A DNA stretch of 64,000 bases, taken from Mediterraneibacter catenae. Lineage in GTDB: Bacteria > Bacillota > Clostridia > Lachnospirales > Lachnospiraceae. Below, piece by piece: positions 9,692-20,208 of the stretch. The notes below the pieces were generated by a model. It searched no databases. It was not told where the DNA came from and was given only the letters and a program-made list of their open reading frames with translations. Numbering within the stretch: position 1 is the stretch's first letter; each line of letters opens with the position of its first letter. The position numbers and the translations under genes were made by a program. The DNA is taken from assembly GCF_008691045.1 (NCBI RefSeq), contig NZ_VMSO01000003.1, positions 167,356-231,355 on the forward strand, given 5' to 3'.

Positions 9692-10975
9692 ATGATAAAT
9701 AACGACTGGGAAAGGTTTGGAGACGAGATACGCAGGACAATACAGGATGCGGTGGACAACCGGGATTTCAGCAGGCTGAACCAGACTGTTTCAGATACAC
9801 TCGGCAGAGCGATGGACAATGTGTCGCGGGGAATGCGGAACGGGGGCTGGTACAGGGATAATCCGCTGCAGAAGGGCCGGGCAGATCAGCCGGGCGGAAA
9901 TATGAATGGCGGATACGGGGCAGGAGCTCCAGGGGGCGGGTTTAATCCTGATCCACAGAAAGCGGCAGAAGGACAGCGGATGCAGAGGCAGTCAGCGCGG
10001 CCGGCAAAGAAACTACTGTATCTGAAAGGCACTTCGACAAAGATCGGCGGTATTTTCCTGGCGGTGACAGGATATGTATTTACCGTCGGAACAATTATAT
10101 TTCTGCTGCTTCTGACGCTGGGAGCGGCGGCTACGGGATGGGATCTGGTCATGCAGATCGGTATGGGAATCTTCGGATTATTCGGACTCGCTTTTGTTAT
10201 CATGGCTCTGGCGGGTACGAATATGGTATGTTCCGTAGGCCGATTCCGGAAATATGTGAACATTATAAAAGACAGAGAATATTGCGATGTAAAAGAGCTT
10301 GCACAAAAAACCGGGCGCTCTGCAAAAGCAGTTTTGAAGGACCTGAAAAAGATGATCAAAAAGGGCTGGTTCTGTCAGGGACACCTGGATGAGAAAGAGA
10401 GCTGTCTGATGGTCAGCGACGCGGCATACGGCCAGTATACAGGTCTGATGGAGCGGATGCGCAGGGAGAAAGCCGAGCGGGAGGCAGCGGCTGAAAAACA
10501 GCAGCAGGAATTTTCGAAACTTTCCCCGGAAGTACAGAAGATCGTCAGAGCCGGGGAGGAATACGTGAGGAAGATCCGTGCGGCAAATGACGCGATTCCG
10601 GGGGAAGAGATATCGGCAAAGATATCGAGGATGGAAATGCTTGTAGACCGTATATTTGACCGGGTGGAAGAACATCCTGAGTCAATAACTGACATACGAA
10701 AGCTGATGGAATATTATCTTCCGACGACGATCAAGCTGCTTGATGCGTACGAAGAGCTTGATGCGCAGCCCGTGCAGGGGGAGAATATCATCTCTTCAAA
10801 ACGGGAGATCGAGAAGACGATAGATACACTCAATACCGCATTTGAGAAGCTGCTGGACGATCTGTTCCAGGATACGGCGTGGGATTTGTCTTCCGATATA
10901 TCCGTGCTTCATACGATGCTGGCGCAGGAAGGCCTGACAGAAGATGGATTAAAGAGTGCCGGAAAGAAAAACTAA
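9692..10975 (+). CDS. xpaC: XpaC-like membrane protein (5-bromo-4-chloroindolyl phosphate hydrolysis family)
   Basis: 427 residues from ATG 9692, with AAGGAGG 8 nt before it; an in-frame ATG at 9662 has no such site. A Gly/Pro-rich stretch (about 60-100) leads to two hydrophobic segments (about 112-170), then a winged-helix-like part (DVKELAQKTGRSAKAVLKDLKKMIKKGWF) and a charged helical C-terminus. The family is named for a phosphatase-like phenotype in B. subtilis, but no catalytic motif is visible. Its real role is unclear. It is followed 18 nt later by telA, as in other Firmicutes, which suggests the two work together at the membrane, perhaps in envelope stress. Confidence 0.75.
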   Translation: MINNDWERFGDEIRRTIQDAVDNRDFSRLNQTVSDTLGRAMDNVSRGMRNGGWYRDNPLQKGRADQPGGNMNGGYGAGAPGGGFNPDPQKAAEGQRMQRQSARPAKKLLYLKGTSTKIGGIFLAVTGYVFTVGTIIFLLLLTLGAAATGWDLVMQIGMGIFGLFGLAFVIMALAGTNMVCSVGRFRKYVNIIKDREYCDVKELAQKTGRSAKAVLKDLKKMIKKGWFCQGHLDEKESCLMVSDAAYGQYTGLMERMRREKAEREAAAEKQQQEFSKLSPEVQKIVRAGEEYVRKIRAANDAIPGEEISAKISRMEMLVDRIFDRVEEHPESITDIRKLMEYYLPTTIKLLDAYEELDAQPVQGENIISSKREIEKTIDTLNTAFEKLLDDLFQDTAWDLSSDISVLHTMLAQEGLTEDGLKSAGKKN

Positions 10976-10993
10976 TAAATGGAGGTAATGAAG

Positions 10994-12133
10994 ATGAGCA
11001 ATGATTTTCAGGATATGAGCACAGCACCTACTCTGACGCTGGATCCGTTTCAGACGCAGGGACAGAAGCAGCCGCCGGTGGAACAGCCTAAGGAAGAACC
11101 GGCACTGGACGAGAGCATACTTACAGACGAAGAGCGCAGGACGGTAGATGCATTTGCGCAGCAGATCGATCTGACGAATTCAACTCTGGTGCTCCAGTAT
11201 GGTGCGGGGACGCAGAAGAAGATGGCAGACTTCTCGGAGGATGCCCTCAACAATGTACGGTCCAAAGATCTGGGAGAAGTAGGTGACCTTCTGAGCGGTG
11301 TTGTAAAGGAACTGAGAGGATTTGACGAGGAAGAGGAAAAAGGATTCTTCGGGATCTTCAAGAAAGCTTCCAATAAGATCGAAACCATGAAAGCGAAATA
11401 TGCCAAGGCCGAGGCAAATGTAAATGAGATCGTGAAAGTTCTGGAGAAACATCAGGTACAGCTCATGAAAGATTCGGCTCTGCTGGACAAGATGTACGAA
11501 CTGAACCTGACTTACTTTAAAGAATTGTCCATGTATATCCTTGCCGGCAAGAAGAAACTGGCGGAAGTGAGGAATACCCAGTTAAAAGAGCTCCTTGATA
11601 AAGCAATGCTGTCCGGACTTCCGGAGGATGCACAGGCGGCGAAAGATCTGGATTCTATGTGCAATCGTTTTGAGAAGAAGATCCATGATCTGGAGCTCAC
11701 AAGGATGATCTCAATCCAGACTGCTCCCCAGATCCGTCTTGTACAGAATAACGATACTCAGATGGTGGAGAAAATCCAGTCAACTATCGTGAATACGATC
11801 CCTTTGTGGAAGAGTCAGATGGTACTTGCTCTCGGAGTAGAACATTCCGCACAGGCGGCAGCCGCCCAGCGGGAGGTTACGGACATGACCAATGAGCTGC
11901 TCAGGAAGAATGCGGAGAAGCTCAAGATGGCAACGATCGAGACAGCAAAAGAGTCTGAACGCGGCATTGTCGATATGGAGACACTCAAGGCGACGAACGA
12001 ATCTCTGATCTCTACACTTGACGAAGTGATGAACATCCAGAGGGAAGGACGCCAGAAGAGGGCGGAGGCGGAGGAAGGCCTGCGCAGCATGGAGCAGGAG
12101 CTTAAAGCGAAGCTCTTGGAGATACAAGGATAA
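10994..12133 (+). CDS. telA: TelA/YaaN-like toxic anion resistance family protein
   Basis: 379 residues from ATG 10994, chosen because GGAGG (10981-10985) lies 8 nt before it; in-frame ATGs at 10979 and 10988 are badly spaced. The protein is almost entirely helical, with family sequences LVLQYGAG and QTAPQIRLVQNNDTQMVEKIQSTI. TelA proteins are linked to tellurite and cell-wall antibiotic tolerance, but their biochemistry is not established. It forms a two-gene unit with the preceding xpaC-like gene. Rho-independent termination is not obvious before the proS promoter. Confidence 0.85.
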   Translation: MSNDFQDMSTAPTLTLDPFQTQGQKQPPVEQPKEEPALDESILTDEERRTVDAFAQQIDLTNSTLVLQYGAGTQKKMADFSEDALNNVRSKDLGEVGDLLSGVVKELRGFDEEEEKGFFGIFKKASNKIETMKAKYAKAEANVNEIVKVLEKHQVQLMKDSALLDKMYELNLTYFKELSMYILAGKKKLAEVRNTQLKELLDKAMLSGLPEDAQAAKDLDSMCNRFEKKIHDLELTRMISIQTAPQIRLVQNNDTQMVEKIQSTIVNTIPLWKSQMVLALGVEHSAQAAAAQREVTDMTNELLRKNAEKLKMATIETAKESERGIVDMETLKATNESLISTLDEVMNIQREGRQKRAEAEEGLRSMEQELKAKLLEIQG

Positions 12134-12142
12134 ATCCGCGGG

Positions 12143-12171
12143 TTGACATGCCCGGTGATTTCGGTTAAAAT
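12143..12171 (+). promoter_or_regulatory. Promoter of the proS T-box transcript
   Basis: TTGACA (12143-12148), a 17-bp spacer and TAAAAT (12166-12171). It lies directly before the T-box leader. Confidence 0.8.
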
Positions 12172-12174
12172 CAC

Positions 12175-12420
12175 AGTTACGAACAGCGATGAACGGGATT
12201 AGTATATATGAGGGAATGCCACAGAGAGAAGGCGGATGGTGCGAGCCTTTTGCAGGACTGTATAGAACCGGCCCGGGAGCTTCTGCATGAAAATGCAGCG
12301 TACGTTCCGCGTTAAGGACGTAAGAGTGAACCGCGCATAAGTGCAGTTAATTAGGGTGGTACCGCCGGGATATCCGGTCCCTTGTTTTGAGGGACTTAAG
12401 ATGTCCCGGCGTTCTTTTAT
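12175..12420 (+). promoter_or_regulatory. T-box riboswitch, proline-specific
   Basis: The T-box core AGGGTGGTACCGC is at 12353-12365. Its TGGT can pair with an uncharged tRNA 3' end having discriminator A, as tRNA-Pro has. Stem I carries ACAGAGAG, GGTGCGAGCC and, further on, GAACCGGCCC, so the likely specifier is CCG (Pro) at 12268-12270. The terminator is GCCGGGA (12364-12370) with TCCCGGC (12404-12410), followed by GTTCTTTT; its 5' arm begins in the T-box itself, as expected for the antiterminator switch. It should allow proS transcription when tRNA-Pro is uncharged. Confidence 0.93.
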
Positions 12421-12464
12421 GTATGAAAGAGCGCATTTAGAAAAATGTGTAAAGGAGAAGAAAG

Positions 12465-13907
12465 ATGGCAAAGGAAAAGAAACTGGTACAGTCGATCACT
12501 TCGAGAGACGAAGATTTCGCACAGTGGTACACGGATGTCGTGCGCGAGGCGAAGTTGTGTGATTATTCGGGAGTAAAAGGATGCCTGAATTATCTGCCGA
12601 ACGGCTATGCGCTGTGGGAGAATATTCAGGCGGATCTCGACAAACGTTTTAAAGATACAGGTGTGGAGAATGTATACCTTCCGGTGCTGATCCCGGAGAG
12701 CCTTCTCCAGAAGGAGAAAGACCATATCGAGGGCTTTGCCCCGGAGGTGGCATGGGTGACGCACGGCGGCATGGAACAGCTTCAGGAGCGTTTCTGCATC
12801 CGTCCTACATCCGAGACGCTGTTCTGCGATGTGTGGAGCAAGACAGTGCAGTCCTACCGCGACCTGCCGAAAGTATGGAATCAGTGGTGTTCTGTCCTCC
12901 GCTGGGAGAAGACGACGAGACCGTTCCTCCGCTCCAGAGAGTTCTTGTGGCAGGAGGGGCACACGATCCACGCAACATACGAGGAAGCGGAAGAGCGCAC
13001 AAAGATGATGTGGGAAGTGTATAAGAACTTTGTGGAAGAAGACCTTGCGATCCCGGTCGTGGCAGGGCGCAAGACAGAGAGCGAGAAGTTCGCCGGAGCA
13101 CAGGATACCTATACGATCGAGGCGCTGATGCACGACGGACAGGCGCTGCAGTCCGCGACGAGCCATTTCTTCGGAAATTCCTTCCCGGATGCGTTCAATA
13201 TCAAATATGCAGATAAGAACAACGAACTGCACAGTGTATATGAGACTTCCTGGGGATTATCCACCAGAATCATCGGCGCGATCATCATGGTACACGGCGA
13301 TGACAGCGGCCTGGTGCTTCCGCCGAGGATCGCTCCGGTGCAGACGAGAGTAATTCCGATCGCACAGCATAAAGAAGGCGTGCTCGACAAAGCAAATGAA
13401 CTTCTGGAAGCACTGAAGGCAGCAGGCTACCGTGCGAAGATCGATGATTCTGAGAAGAGCCCGGGATGGAAGTTCAGTGAGCAGGAGATGCTTGGTATCC
13501 CGACTCGTATCGAGATTGGCCCGAAGGATATTGAGAACGGTCAGGTCGTAGTTGTCCGCCGCGATACGAGAGAGAAGATTGTTGTTTCCATCGATGAGAT
13601 TGCGACAAAGCTGGGAGAGATTCTTGAGACGATCCAGAAAGATCTCTACACAAAAGCAAAAGCATTTCTGGATGACCATATCAGCACAGCGACAACGATC
13701 GAAGAAATGAAGGACGCTGTCCAGAATAAGAAAGGATTCGTTAAAGCGATGTGGTGCGGCGAGGAAGCGTGCGAGGATGAGATCAAGGCGCAGGCAGGCG
13801 GCGTAACATCGAGGTGTATTCCAATGAAAGAAGAGCATCTGTCCGATGTATGCGTATGCTGTGGCAAACCGGCGAAACACATGGTTTACTGGGGAAGAGC
13901 CTATTAA
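12465..13907 (+). CDS. proS: Prolyl-tRNA synthetase, archaeal/eukaryal-like short form
   Basis: Charges tRNA-Pro. 480 residues, the length of the ProS type without the INS editing domain. Class II motif 2 ([26 protein letters not shown]) and motif 3 ([16 protein letters not shown]) are present. The C-terminal part ends in a zinc-binding-like domain (CGEEAC...CVCCGKPAK) and a terminal Tyr (GRAY), both typical of this subtype. AAAGGAG precedes the ATG. It is controlled by the T-box upstream and closed by the terminator at 13921-13958. Without an editing domain, a free-standing YbaK/ProX-type deacylase would be expected elsewhere. Confidence 0.96.
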   Translation: MAKEKKLVQSITSRDEDFAQWYTDVVREAKLCDYSGVKGCLNYLPNGYALWENIQADLDKRFKDTGVENVYLPVLIPESLLQKEKDHIEGFAPEVAWVTHGGMEQLQERFCIRPTSETLFCDVWSKTVQSYRDLPKVWNQWCSVLRWEKTTRPFLRSREFLWQEGHTIHATYEEAEERTKMMWEVYKNFVEEDLAIPVVAGRKTESEKFAGAQDTYTIEALMHDGQALQSATSHFFGNSFPDAFNIKYADKNNELHSVYETSWGLSTRIIGAIIMVHGDDSGLVLPPRIAPVQTRVIPIAQHKEGVLDKANELLEALKAAGYRAKIDDSEKSPGWKFSEQEMLGIPTRIEIGPKDIENGQVVVVRRDTREKIVVSIDEIATKLGEILETIQKDLYTKAKAFLDDHISTATTIEEMKDAVQNKKGFVKAMWCGEEACEDEIKAQAGGVTSRCIPMKEEHLSDVCVCCGKPAKHMVYWGRAY

Positions 13908-13920
13908 ACAACACCTGAGT

Positions 13921-13958
13921 ACCTCTGTGCAACCGAGTTGAATTGCACAGAGGTCTTT
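13921..13958 (+). terminator. proS terminator
   Basis: Perfect 12-bp stem ACCTCTGTGCAA / TTGCACAGAGGT (13921-13932, 13943-13954) with a 10-nt loop, then CTTTT. Confidence 0.92.
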
Positions 13959-13970
13959 TGCATAACGTAG

Positions 13971-13976
13971 TATAAT
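13971..13976 (+). promoter_or_regulatory. -10 box for the cysteine-synthase-family gene
   Basis: Consensus TATAAT directly after the proS terminator and about 60 nt before the next gene. No good -35 is seen at 17 bp. Confidence 0.4.
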
Positions 13977-14034
13977 AGTGTGATGATGCCTCGGGCAAAA
14001 GTCATGTGATCAGTTAACAGTTATTCAGAAAGGC

Positions 14035-14976
14035 GTGGAAACAACAGTGATCTACAATAATATTTTAGAAGCAATGGGAAATACACCGCTGATCCGTCTG
14101 GAGCGGATGGCAGAGAAAGGGAGCGCCCAGATCCTTGTAAAGTTCGAGGGACTTAATGTGGGCGGCTCCATCAAGACAAGGACCGCCTATAATATGATAC
14201 GCGACGCTGAAGAAAAAGGGCTCATCAAGGAAGATACTATCATTGTTGAACCTACCAGCGGGAACCAGGGGATCGGGCTTGCACTCGTAGGGGCGGTGCG
14301 CGGGTACAAGACACGGATCATCATGCCCGATTCCGTCAGTGAGGAGCGCAGGAAGCTGATGAAGCATTACGGGGCGGAAGTGGTGCTGATCCACGATGCG
14401 GGCAATATCGGCGAATGTATCGAAGAGTGTTTGAACACGGCGCTTAAGATGGCGGAGGAAGATCCGAGAGTCTTCGTGCCCCAGCAGTTTGAGAACCCGG
14501 CGAATCCGGCGGTCCACAGATCGAGGACAGCGATCGAAATCCTGGAGCAGGCAGACTGCAAGATCGACGGGTTCTGCTCAGGCATCGGGACGGGCGGAAC
14601 GATTACCGGGATCGGTGAAGTGCTCAAAGAGAAGAATCCGGATATGGAGATCTGGGCGGTAGAGCCGGAACACGCGGCGATCCTCTCCGGCGGTTCCATC
14701 GGAACACATCTGCAGATGGGCATCGGGGACGGACTGATCCCGGAGATACTGAACACACAGATCTACGACGATATCTGTATCGTGACAGATGAGGAAGCCA
14801 TTCAGACATCGCGTGAACTGGCTTCAAAGGAGGGGATCATGTGCGGGATCTCTTCCGGGACGAATGTGGCAGCGGCGATCAAGCTGGCGAGAAAGTTAGG
14901 AGCAGGAAAGACTGTGGTTACAGTCCTTCCGGATACTGCGGAACGGTATTTCTCCACACCGCTGTTTGAAGAATAA
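14035..14976 (+). CDS. cysK: PLP-dependent cysteine synthase family protein
   Basis: Fold-type II PLP enzyme predicted to make cysteine from O-acetylserine and sulfide. The PLP lysine lies in GGSIKTRTA (K47 from GTG 14035) and the phosphate-binding loop is GIGTGGTITG. Two signature sites differ from classical CysK: KTRTA replaces KDRIA, and the substrate loop reads TSGNQGIG rather than TSGNTGIG. Donor substrate or role may therefore differ. The start is uncertain: GTG 14035 has AGAAAGG only 1 nt upstream, while GTG 14047 (MIYNNILEAMGNTPL, the usual CysK beginning) has it 13 nt upstream. Monocistronic; the structured repeats follow. Confidence 0.8.
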   Translation: METTVIYNNILEAMGNTPLIRLERMAEKGSAQILVKFEGLNVGGSIKTRTAYNMIRDAEEKGLIKEDTIIVEPTSGNQGIGLALVGAVRGYKTRIIMPDSVSEERRKLMKHYGAEVVLIHDAGNIGECIEECLNTALKMAEEDPRVFVPQQFENPANPAVHRSRTAIEILEQADCKIDGFCSGIGTGGTITGIGEVLKEKNPDMEIWAVEPEHAAILSGGSIGTHLQMGIGDGLIPEILNTQIYDDICIVTDEEAIQTSRELASKEGIMCGISSGTNVAAAIKLARKLGAGKTVVTVLPDTAERYFSTPLFEE

Positions 14977-14994
14977 AAGTATTTCTGCCCGCGT

Positions 14995-15132
14995 CATTCG
15001 CAAAGGCGCACGGACGTGCTTACCGCGGCAATGCCGCTTCTTTGCTCATATACGGGCGCTCAGTACATCTGAGTGTCAGTCGCCGGATTCTTATGCAAGC
15101 ATAAATCCGCCTCCTGACATCAGATGGCTGAA
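14995..15132 (+). repeat. Structured intergenic repeat, copy 1
   Basis: 138 bp, matching 15161-15298 at all but a few positions. Domain I (about 15000-15045) folds as a three-way junction: outer stem GCAAAG (15000-15005) with CTTTGC (15040-15045), enclosing hairpins GCACGGACGTGC (15008-15019) and GCGGCAATGCCGC (15025-15037). Domain II is a long hairpin whose arms are CATCTGAGTGTCAG (from 15066) and CTGACATCAGATG (to 15126), with an inner TTATGC/GCATAA stem. It is noncoding and lies between cysK and rpsL. Confidence 0.85.
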
Positions 15133-15160
15133 ACGATTAAGAAAACAGTTCAGCGCGCGC

Positions 15161-15298
15161 CATTCGCAAAGGCGCACTGACGTGCTTACCGCGGCAATGC
15201 CGCTTCTTTGCTCATATACGGGCGCTCAGTACATCTGAGTGTCAGTTGCCGGATCTTTATGCAAGCATAAATCCGTCTCCTGACATCAGATGGCTGAA
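15161..15298 (+). repeat. Structured intergenic repeat, copy 2
   Basis: Direct repeat of 14995-15132, same length, 28 bp further on. Differences sit mostly in loops or unpaired spots (GCACTGACGTGC for GCACGGACGTGC; TTGCCGG for TCGCCGG). A 17-bp perfect inverted repeat, TAAGAAAACAGTTCAGC (15138-15154) and its complement (15293-15309), brackets this copy. Confidence 0.85.
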
Positions 15299-15328
15299 CT
15301 GTTTTCTTATAAATTCTTGTAAAATCCC

Positions 15329-15357
15329 TTGACTTTCCAATATAAACGTAATAAACT
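15329..15357 (+). promoter_or_regulatory. Promoter of the str operon (rpsL-rpsG-fusA-tuf)
   Basis: TTGACT (15329-15334), a 17-bp spacer and TAAACT (15352-15357). A leader of about 120 nt follows before rpsL, with short GC-rich hairpins such as CCTCGCGGAATGACCTGCGAGG. Confidence 0.6.
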
Positions 15358-15481
15358 AGTCTAGCGTGCACGAAAAGGCATCGTTCTTTTGGTGCGCCAA
15401 AAAGGATAACGACAAGATTATCCGCAGCCCCTCGCGGAATGACCTGCGAGGAAACGAATAATTCATAGGAGGTGAAAAGGA

Positions 15482-15904
15482 ATGCCAACATTTAACCAGT
15501 TAGTTAGAAAAGGACGTCAGACTTCTGAGAAAAAGTCTACAGCACCGGCACTTCAGAAAGGATACAACTCTCTGAGAAAACGTGCGACAAACACATCTTC
15601 ACCGCAGAAGAGAGGTGTCTGCACAGCCGTTAAGACTGCTACACCGAAGAAGCCTAACTCAGCTCTGAGAAAGATCGCCAGAGTTCGTCTTTCTAACGGA
15701 ATCGAAGTAACAAGCTACATCCCGGGCGAGGGACACAACCTTCAGGAGCATAGCGTTGTTATGATCCGTGGAGGAAGAGTTAAAGACCTGCCTGGTACAA
15801 GATACCACATCATCCGTGGTACACTTGATACAGCAGGTGTTGCGAAGAGACGTCAGGCGCGTTCAAAATACGGCGCTAAGAGACCGAAAGACGCAAAGAA
15901 ATAA
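15482..15904 (+). CDS. rpsL: 30S ribosomal protein S12
   Basis: Decoding-centre protein of the small subunit. 140 residues starting [12 protein letters not shown]. The conserved [11 protein letters not shown] and [10 protein letters not shown] segments, where streptomycin-resistance changes map, read as wild type with Lys at TPKKPN. AGGAGG lies 7 nt before the ATG. First gene of the str operon. A 185-nt spacer with several possible hairpins separates it from rpsG; in E. coli the equivalent spacer is the S7 autoregulatory site. Confidence 0.98.
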   Translation: MPTFNQLVRKGRQTSEKKSTAPALQKGYNSLRKRATNTSSPQKRGVCTAVKTATPKKPNSALRKIARVRLSNGIEVTSYIPGEGHNLQEHSVVMIRGGRVKDLPGTRYHIIRGTLDTAGVAKRRQARSKYGAKRPKDAKK

Positions 15905-16059
15905 GTAACTGATAGTTAAATCGTATCACAAACAGAACTATGATTATCGTAAGGTTGCGGATCAATCTTTAATTGATAAAAGTCCCGCGGCCGCGAGCAC
16001 ATGAAATGCGATTCCATAGAAAGACACATGTGAGTACCGATGAATTAATCCCGGTTTGA

Positions 16060-16560
<501 letters not shown>

Positions 16561-16580
16561 TTATCTAGGAGGAAAAAACC

Positions 16581-18698
16581 TTGGCTGGAAGAGAATATCC
16601 ATTAGAGAGAACCAGAAATATCGGTATCATGGCGCATATCGATGCGGGTAAGACAACGCTTACAGAGCGTATTCTCTACTATACCGGTGTTAACTACAAG
16701 ATCGGTGATACTCATGAAGGTACTGCTACCATGGACTGGATGGAACAGGAGCAGGAGAGAGGTATCACGATCACTTCAGCCGCTACGACATGTCACTGGA
16801 CTCTGGAAGAGAAAACGAAACCGAAACCGGGTGCTCTGGAGCATCGTATCAATATCATCGATACTCCGGGACACGTTGACTTTACCGTAGAGGTTGAGCG
16901 TTCACTCCGTGTACTGGACGGCGCTGTAGGCGTTTTCTGTGCAAAGGGCGGTGTTGAGCCTCAGTCAGAGAACGTATGGCGTCAGGCAGACACATACAAT
17001 GTACCGAGAATGGCATTCATCAACAAGATGGACATTCTTGGAGCTGATTTCTACAATGCAGTAGATCAGATCAAGACAAGACTTGGCAAAAATGCTATCT
17101 GTCTTCAGCTTCCAATCGGAAAAGAAGACGAATTCAAGGGAATCATCGACCTGTTCGAAATGCAGGCTTACATCTACAACGATGATAAGGGTGATGACAT
17201 CACAGTATGCGACATTCCGGAAGAAATGCAGGATGAAGCAGAGCTGTATCACACAGAGTTGGTGGAGAAAATCTGCGAGCTGGATGATGACCTGATGATG
17301 GAGTACCTCGAGGGAGAAGAGCCGTCAGTTGATGCTATGAAAGCTGCGCTGAGAAAAGCTACCTGCGAGTGTACGGCAGTACCGGTTTGCTGCGGTTCTG
17401 CTTACAGAAATAAAGGTGTCCAGAAGCTTCTGGATGCAGTTCTTGAATTTATGCCTGCTCCGACAGACATCCCGGCTATCAAGGGTGTTGATGAGGACGG
17501 TAATGAGGTTGAGAGACATTCTTCAGATGAAGAGCCGTTCTCAGCTCTCGTATTCAAGATCATGACAGACCCGTTTGTAGGTAAGCTTGCTTACTTCAGG
17601 GTTTACTCAGGTACTATGAACTCCGGTTCTTATGTACTGAATGCAACTAAGAATAAGAAAGAGCGTGTCGGACGTATCCTTCAGATGCACGCAAATAAGC
17701 GTGAGGAGCTGGATAAGGTGTACTCAGGAGATATCGCTGCTGCGATCGGTTTCAAGATCTCTACAACAGGTGATACAATCTGTGACGAGCGGCATCCTGT
17801 AATCCTTGAGTCCATGGAATTCCCGGATCCGGTTATCGAGCTTGCTATCGAGCCGAAGACAAAGGCATCTCAGGGCAAACTCGGTGAATCTCTTGCAAAA
17901 CTTGCAGAGGAAGACCCGACATTCCGCGCTCATACAGATCAGGAGACAGGACAGACGATTATCGCCGGAATGGGAGAACTCCATCTGGAGATCATCGTTG
18001 ACAGACTTCTGCGTGAGTTTAAGGTAGAGGCTAATGTAGGTGCACCGCAGGTTGCTTACAAAGAGACGATTACCAAAGCTACGGACATCGACAGCAAGTA
18101 TGCAAAACAGTCCGGTGGACGTGGACAGTACGGACACTGTAAAGTTAAGTTTGAGCCAATGGATGCAAATGGTGAGGAGACATACTCCTTCGAGTCCACT
18201 GTTGTCGGCGGATCTATCCCGAAAGAGTATATCCCGGCTGTAGACGAGGGTATCCAGGACGCAATGAAGTCCGGTATCCTTGGCGGATTCCCGGTAGTGG
18301 GTGTTCATGCAAACTGCTACGACGGATCCTATCATGAGGTCGACTCTTCCGAGATGGCGTTCCACATCGCAGGTTCTCTGGCATTTAAAGATGCTATGAA
18401 ACAGGGTGCTCCGGTACTGCTTGAGCCTATCATGAAGGTTGAGGTAACAATGCCTGAAGAATATATGGGTGATATCATCGGAGACCTGAACTCTCGCCGT
18501 GGACGTATCGAGGGTATGGACGACCTTGGCGGCGGAAAGATCGTACGTGCATTTGTTCCGCTTTCCGAGATGTTCGGATACTCTACAGACCTTCGTTCCA
18601 GAACACAGGGACGTGGTAACTACTCAATGTTCTTCGAGAGATATGAGCAGGTGCCGAAGTCTGTACAGGAAAAAGTATTATCCAATAAAAATGCGTAA
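16581..18698 (+). CDS. fusA: Elongation factor G
   Basis: Translocase GTPase. 705 residues from a TTG start (AGGAGG upstream). The G motifs are intact: G1 [10 protein letters not shown]3 DTPGHVDF, G4 NKMD. Domain IV and C-terminal sequences are typical, for example GRGQYGH and [19 protein letters not shown]. The switch region reads [17 protein letters not shown], as in canonical bacterial EF-G, not in the TetM-like ribosome protection proteins. Third gene of the str operon. Confidence 0.98.
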   Translation: MAGREYPLERTRNIGIMAHIDAGKTTLTERILYYTGVNYKIGDTHEGTATMDWMEQEQERGITITSAATTCHWTLEEKTKPKPGALEHRINIIDTPGHVDFTVEVERSLRVLDGAVGVFCAKGGVEPQSENVWRQADTYNVPRMAFINKMDILGADFYNAVDQIKTRLGKNAICLQLPIGKEDEFKGIIDLFEMQAYIYNDDKGDDITVCDIPEEMQDEAELYHTELVEKICELDDDLMMEYLEGEEPSVDAMKAALRKATCECTAVPVCCGSAYRNKGVQKLLDAVLEFMPAPTDIPAIKGVDEDGNEVERHSSDEEPFSALVFKIMTDPFVGKLAYFRVYSGTMNSGSYVLNATKNKKERVGRILQMHANKREELDKVYSGDIAAAIGFKISTTGDTICDERHPVILESMEFPDPVIELAIEPKTKASQGKLGESLAKLAEEDPTFRAHTDQETGQTIIAGMGELHLEIIVDRLLREFKVEANVGAPQVAYKETITKATDIDSKYAKQSGGRGQYGHCKVKFEPMDANGEETYSFESTVVGGSIPKEYIPAVDEGIQDAMKSGILGGFPVVGVHANCYDGSYHEVDSSEMAFHIAGSLAFKDAMKQGAPVLLEPIMKVEVTMPEEYMGDIIGDLNSRRGRIEGMDDLGGGKIVRAFVPLSEMFGYSTDLRSRTQGRGNYSMFFERYEQVPKSVQEKVLSNKNA

Positions 18699-18721
18699 AT
18701 CGCATAAAAAGGCTTGAAAAA

Positions 18722-18793
18722 CGGCTAAGTATGAAATATAATCAAACTTAGCCGAGTAAAATCGAAACCATAAAATGCCCGCAAAACCGGGCG
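18722..18793 (+). other. Two hairpins in the fusA-tuf spacer
   Basis: CGGCTAAGT/ACTTAGCCG (18722-18730, 18746-18754; 15-nt loop) and GCCCG/CGGGC (18778-18782, 18789-18793). Neither has a U-tract. They may be processing sites or mild attenuators that help tuf be expressed at a different level from fusA. Confidence 0.4.
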
Positions 18794-18816
18794 CAGATTT
18801 AAGGAGGATATTCAAA

Positions 18817-20010
18817 ATGGCAAAAGCTAAATTTGAAAGAACAAAACCGCATTGTAATATCGGTACTATCGGCCACGTTGACCATGGTAAAACAACACTG
18901 ACAGCGGCTATCACAAAGACTCTGTCTCACAGAGTTGCTGGTAACGCAGCAGTTGATTTCGAGAACATTGACAAGGCTCCGGAGGAGAGAGAGCGTGGTA
19001 TCACAATTTCTACAGCACACGTTGAGTATGAGACAGAGAAACGTCACTATGCACACGTTGACTGCCCGGGACATGCTGACTACGTTAAGAACATGATCAC
19101 TGGTGCTGCTCAGATGGACGGTGCTATCCTTGTAGTTGCTGCAACTGACGGTGTTATGGCTCAGACAAAAGAGCACATCCTTCTTTCCCGTCAGGTTAAC
19201 GTTCCGTACATCGTTGTATTCATGAACAAATGTGACATGGTAGACGATGAGGAGCTGCTTGAGCTTGTAGAGATGGAGATCCGTGAGGTTCTCAACGAGT
19301 ATGAGTTCCCGGGAGATGACACACCGGTTATTCAGGGTTCTGCTCTGAAAGCTCTTGAGGATCCGGACGGAGAGTGGGGAGACAAGATCATGGAGCTCAT
19401 GGACGCTGTTGATGAGTGGATCCCGACTCCTGAGCGTGACACAGACAAACCGTTCCTGATGCCGGTAGAGGACGTATTCTCTATCACAGGACGTGGTACT
19501 GTTGCTACAGGTAGAGTAGAGCGTGGTACTCTTCACATTTCTGACGAAGTTGAAATCATCGGTATCCACGATGATGTTAAGAAGACAGTTGTAACTGGTA
19601 TCGAGATGTTCCGTAAGCTGCTCGACGAGGCTCGTGCAGGTGATAACATCGGTGCTCTTCTTCGTGGTGTTCAGAGAACAGAGATCGAAAGAGGACAGGT
19701 TCTTATCAAACCAGGTACAGTTACATGCCATACAAAATTCACATGCCAGGTTTACGTCCTGACAAAAGATGAGGGTGGCCGTCATACACCGTTCTTCAAC
19801 AACTATCGTCCGCAGTTCTACTTCAGAACAACAGACGTAACAGGTGTTTGCGAGCTTCCGGAAGGCACAGAGATGTGCATGCCTGGAGATCACGTTACAA
19901 TGACAGTTGAACTGATCCACCCGGTAGCTATGGAGGAAGGTCTGAGATTCGCTATCCGTGAAGGTGGCCGTACAGTAGGATCTGGTACAGTAGCATCTAT
20001 CATCGAGTAA
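18817..20010 (+). CDS. tuf: Elongation factor Tu
   Basis: Delivers aminoacyl-tRNA to the ribosome. 397 residues from ATG 18817 ([14 protein letters not shown]), with AAGGAGG upstream; the longer reading from 18775 is rejected. GTPase motifs [17 protein letters not shown] and NKCD are present, and domains 2-3 are complete through [13 protein letters not shown]. Codon use is the most biased of the window, as expected for the most abundant protein. Ends the str operon at a strong terminator. Confidence 0.99.
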   Translation: MAKAKFERTKPHCNIGTIGHVDHGKTTLTAAITKTLSHRVAGNAAVDFENIDKAPEERERGITISTAHVEYETEKRHYAHVDCPGHADYVKNMITGAAQMDGAILVVAATDGVMAQTKEHILLSRQVNVPYIVVFMNKCDMVDDEELLELVEMEIREVLNEYEFPGDDTPVIQGSALKALEDPDGEWGDKIMELMDAVDEWIPTPERDTDKPFLMPVEDVFSITGRGTVATGRVERGTLHISDEVEIIGIHDDVKKTVVTGIEMFRKLLDEARAGDNIGALLRGVQRTEIERGQVLIKPGTVTCHTKFTCQVYVLTKDEGGRHTPFFNNYRPQFYFRTTDVTGVCELPEGTEMCMPGDHVTMTVELIHPVAMEEGLRFAIREGGRTVGSGTVASIIE

Positions 20011-20047
20011 TTTTCGCGTTGGCAATGAGCCGTGCGATAAAATAAGA

Positions 20048-20094
20048 GAAGACCCGCAGGAAGTGCTTGCATTTCCCCGCGGGTCTTCTTTTAT
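20048..20094 (+). terminator. str operon terminator
   Basis: GAAGACCCGC (20048-20057) pairs perfectly with GCGGGTCTTC (20079-20088); the loop can pair further. TTTTATTTTG follows. Confidence 0.93.
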
Positions 20095-20179
20095 TTTGTA
20101 ATAGAGCGAAGCCCGCAAGCTAAATGAAGCGGAATTGAGAAGATTTTCATGTTCTTTCTGCAGGTAAGAGCTGTTTTGA

Positions 20180-20208
20180 TTTACAGTATTATTGGAGCAG
20201 TATATAAT
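20180..20208 (+). promoter_or_regulatory. Promoter upstream of the small membrane protein gene
   Basis: TTTACA (20180-20185), a 17-bp spacer and TATAAT (20203-20208), 118 nt before the next start. The rest of 20095-20326 shows nothing else I can name. Confidence 0.6.

Noticed and set aside
12417..13232. 271-codon minus-strand frame opposite proS
   Set aside because: It lies entirely within proS and its T-box end; no independent evidence for coding.
14995..15298. Possible CRISPR-like repeat array
   Set aside because: Only two units of 138 bp with a 28-bp gap, each able to fold; CRISPR repeats are 23-47 bp with many regular spacers, and there are no cas genes.
18799..20118. 439-codon open frame on the minus strand opposite tuf
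   Set aside because: It is the antisense shadow of tuf, whose extreme codon bias removes stops on the other strand. No family motif or ribosome site is seen.
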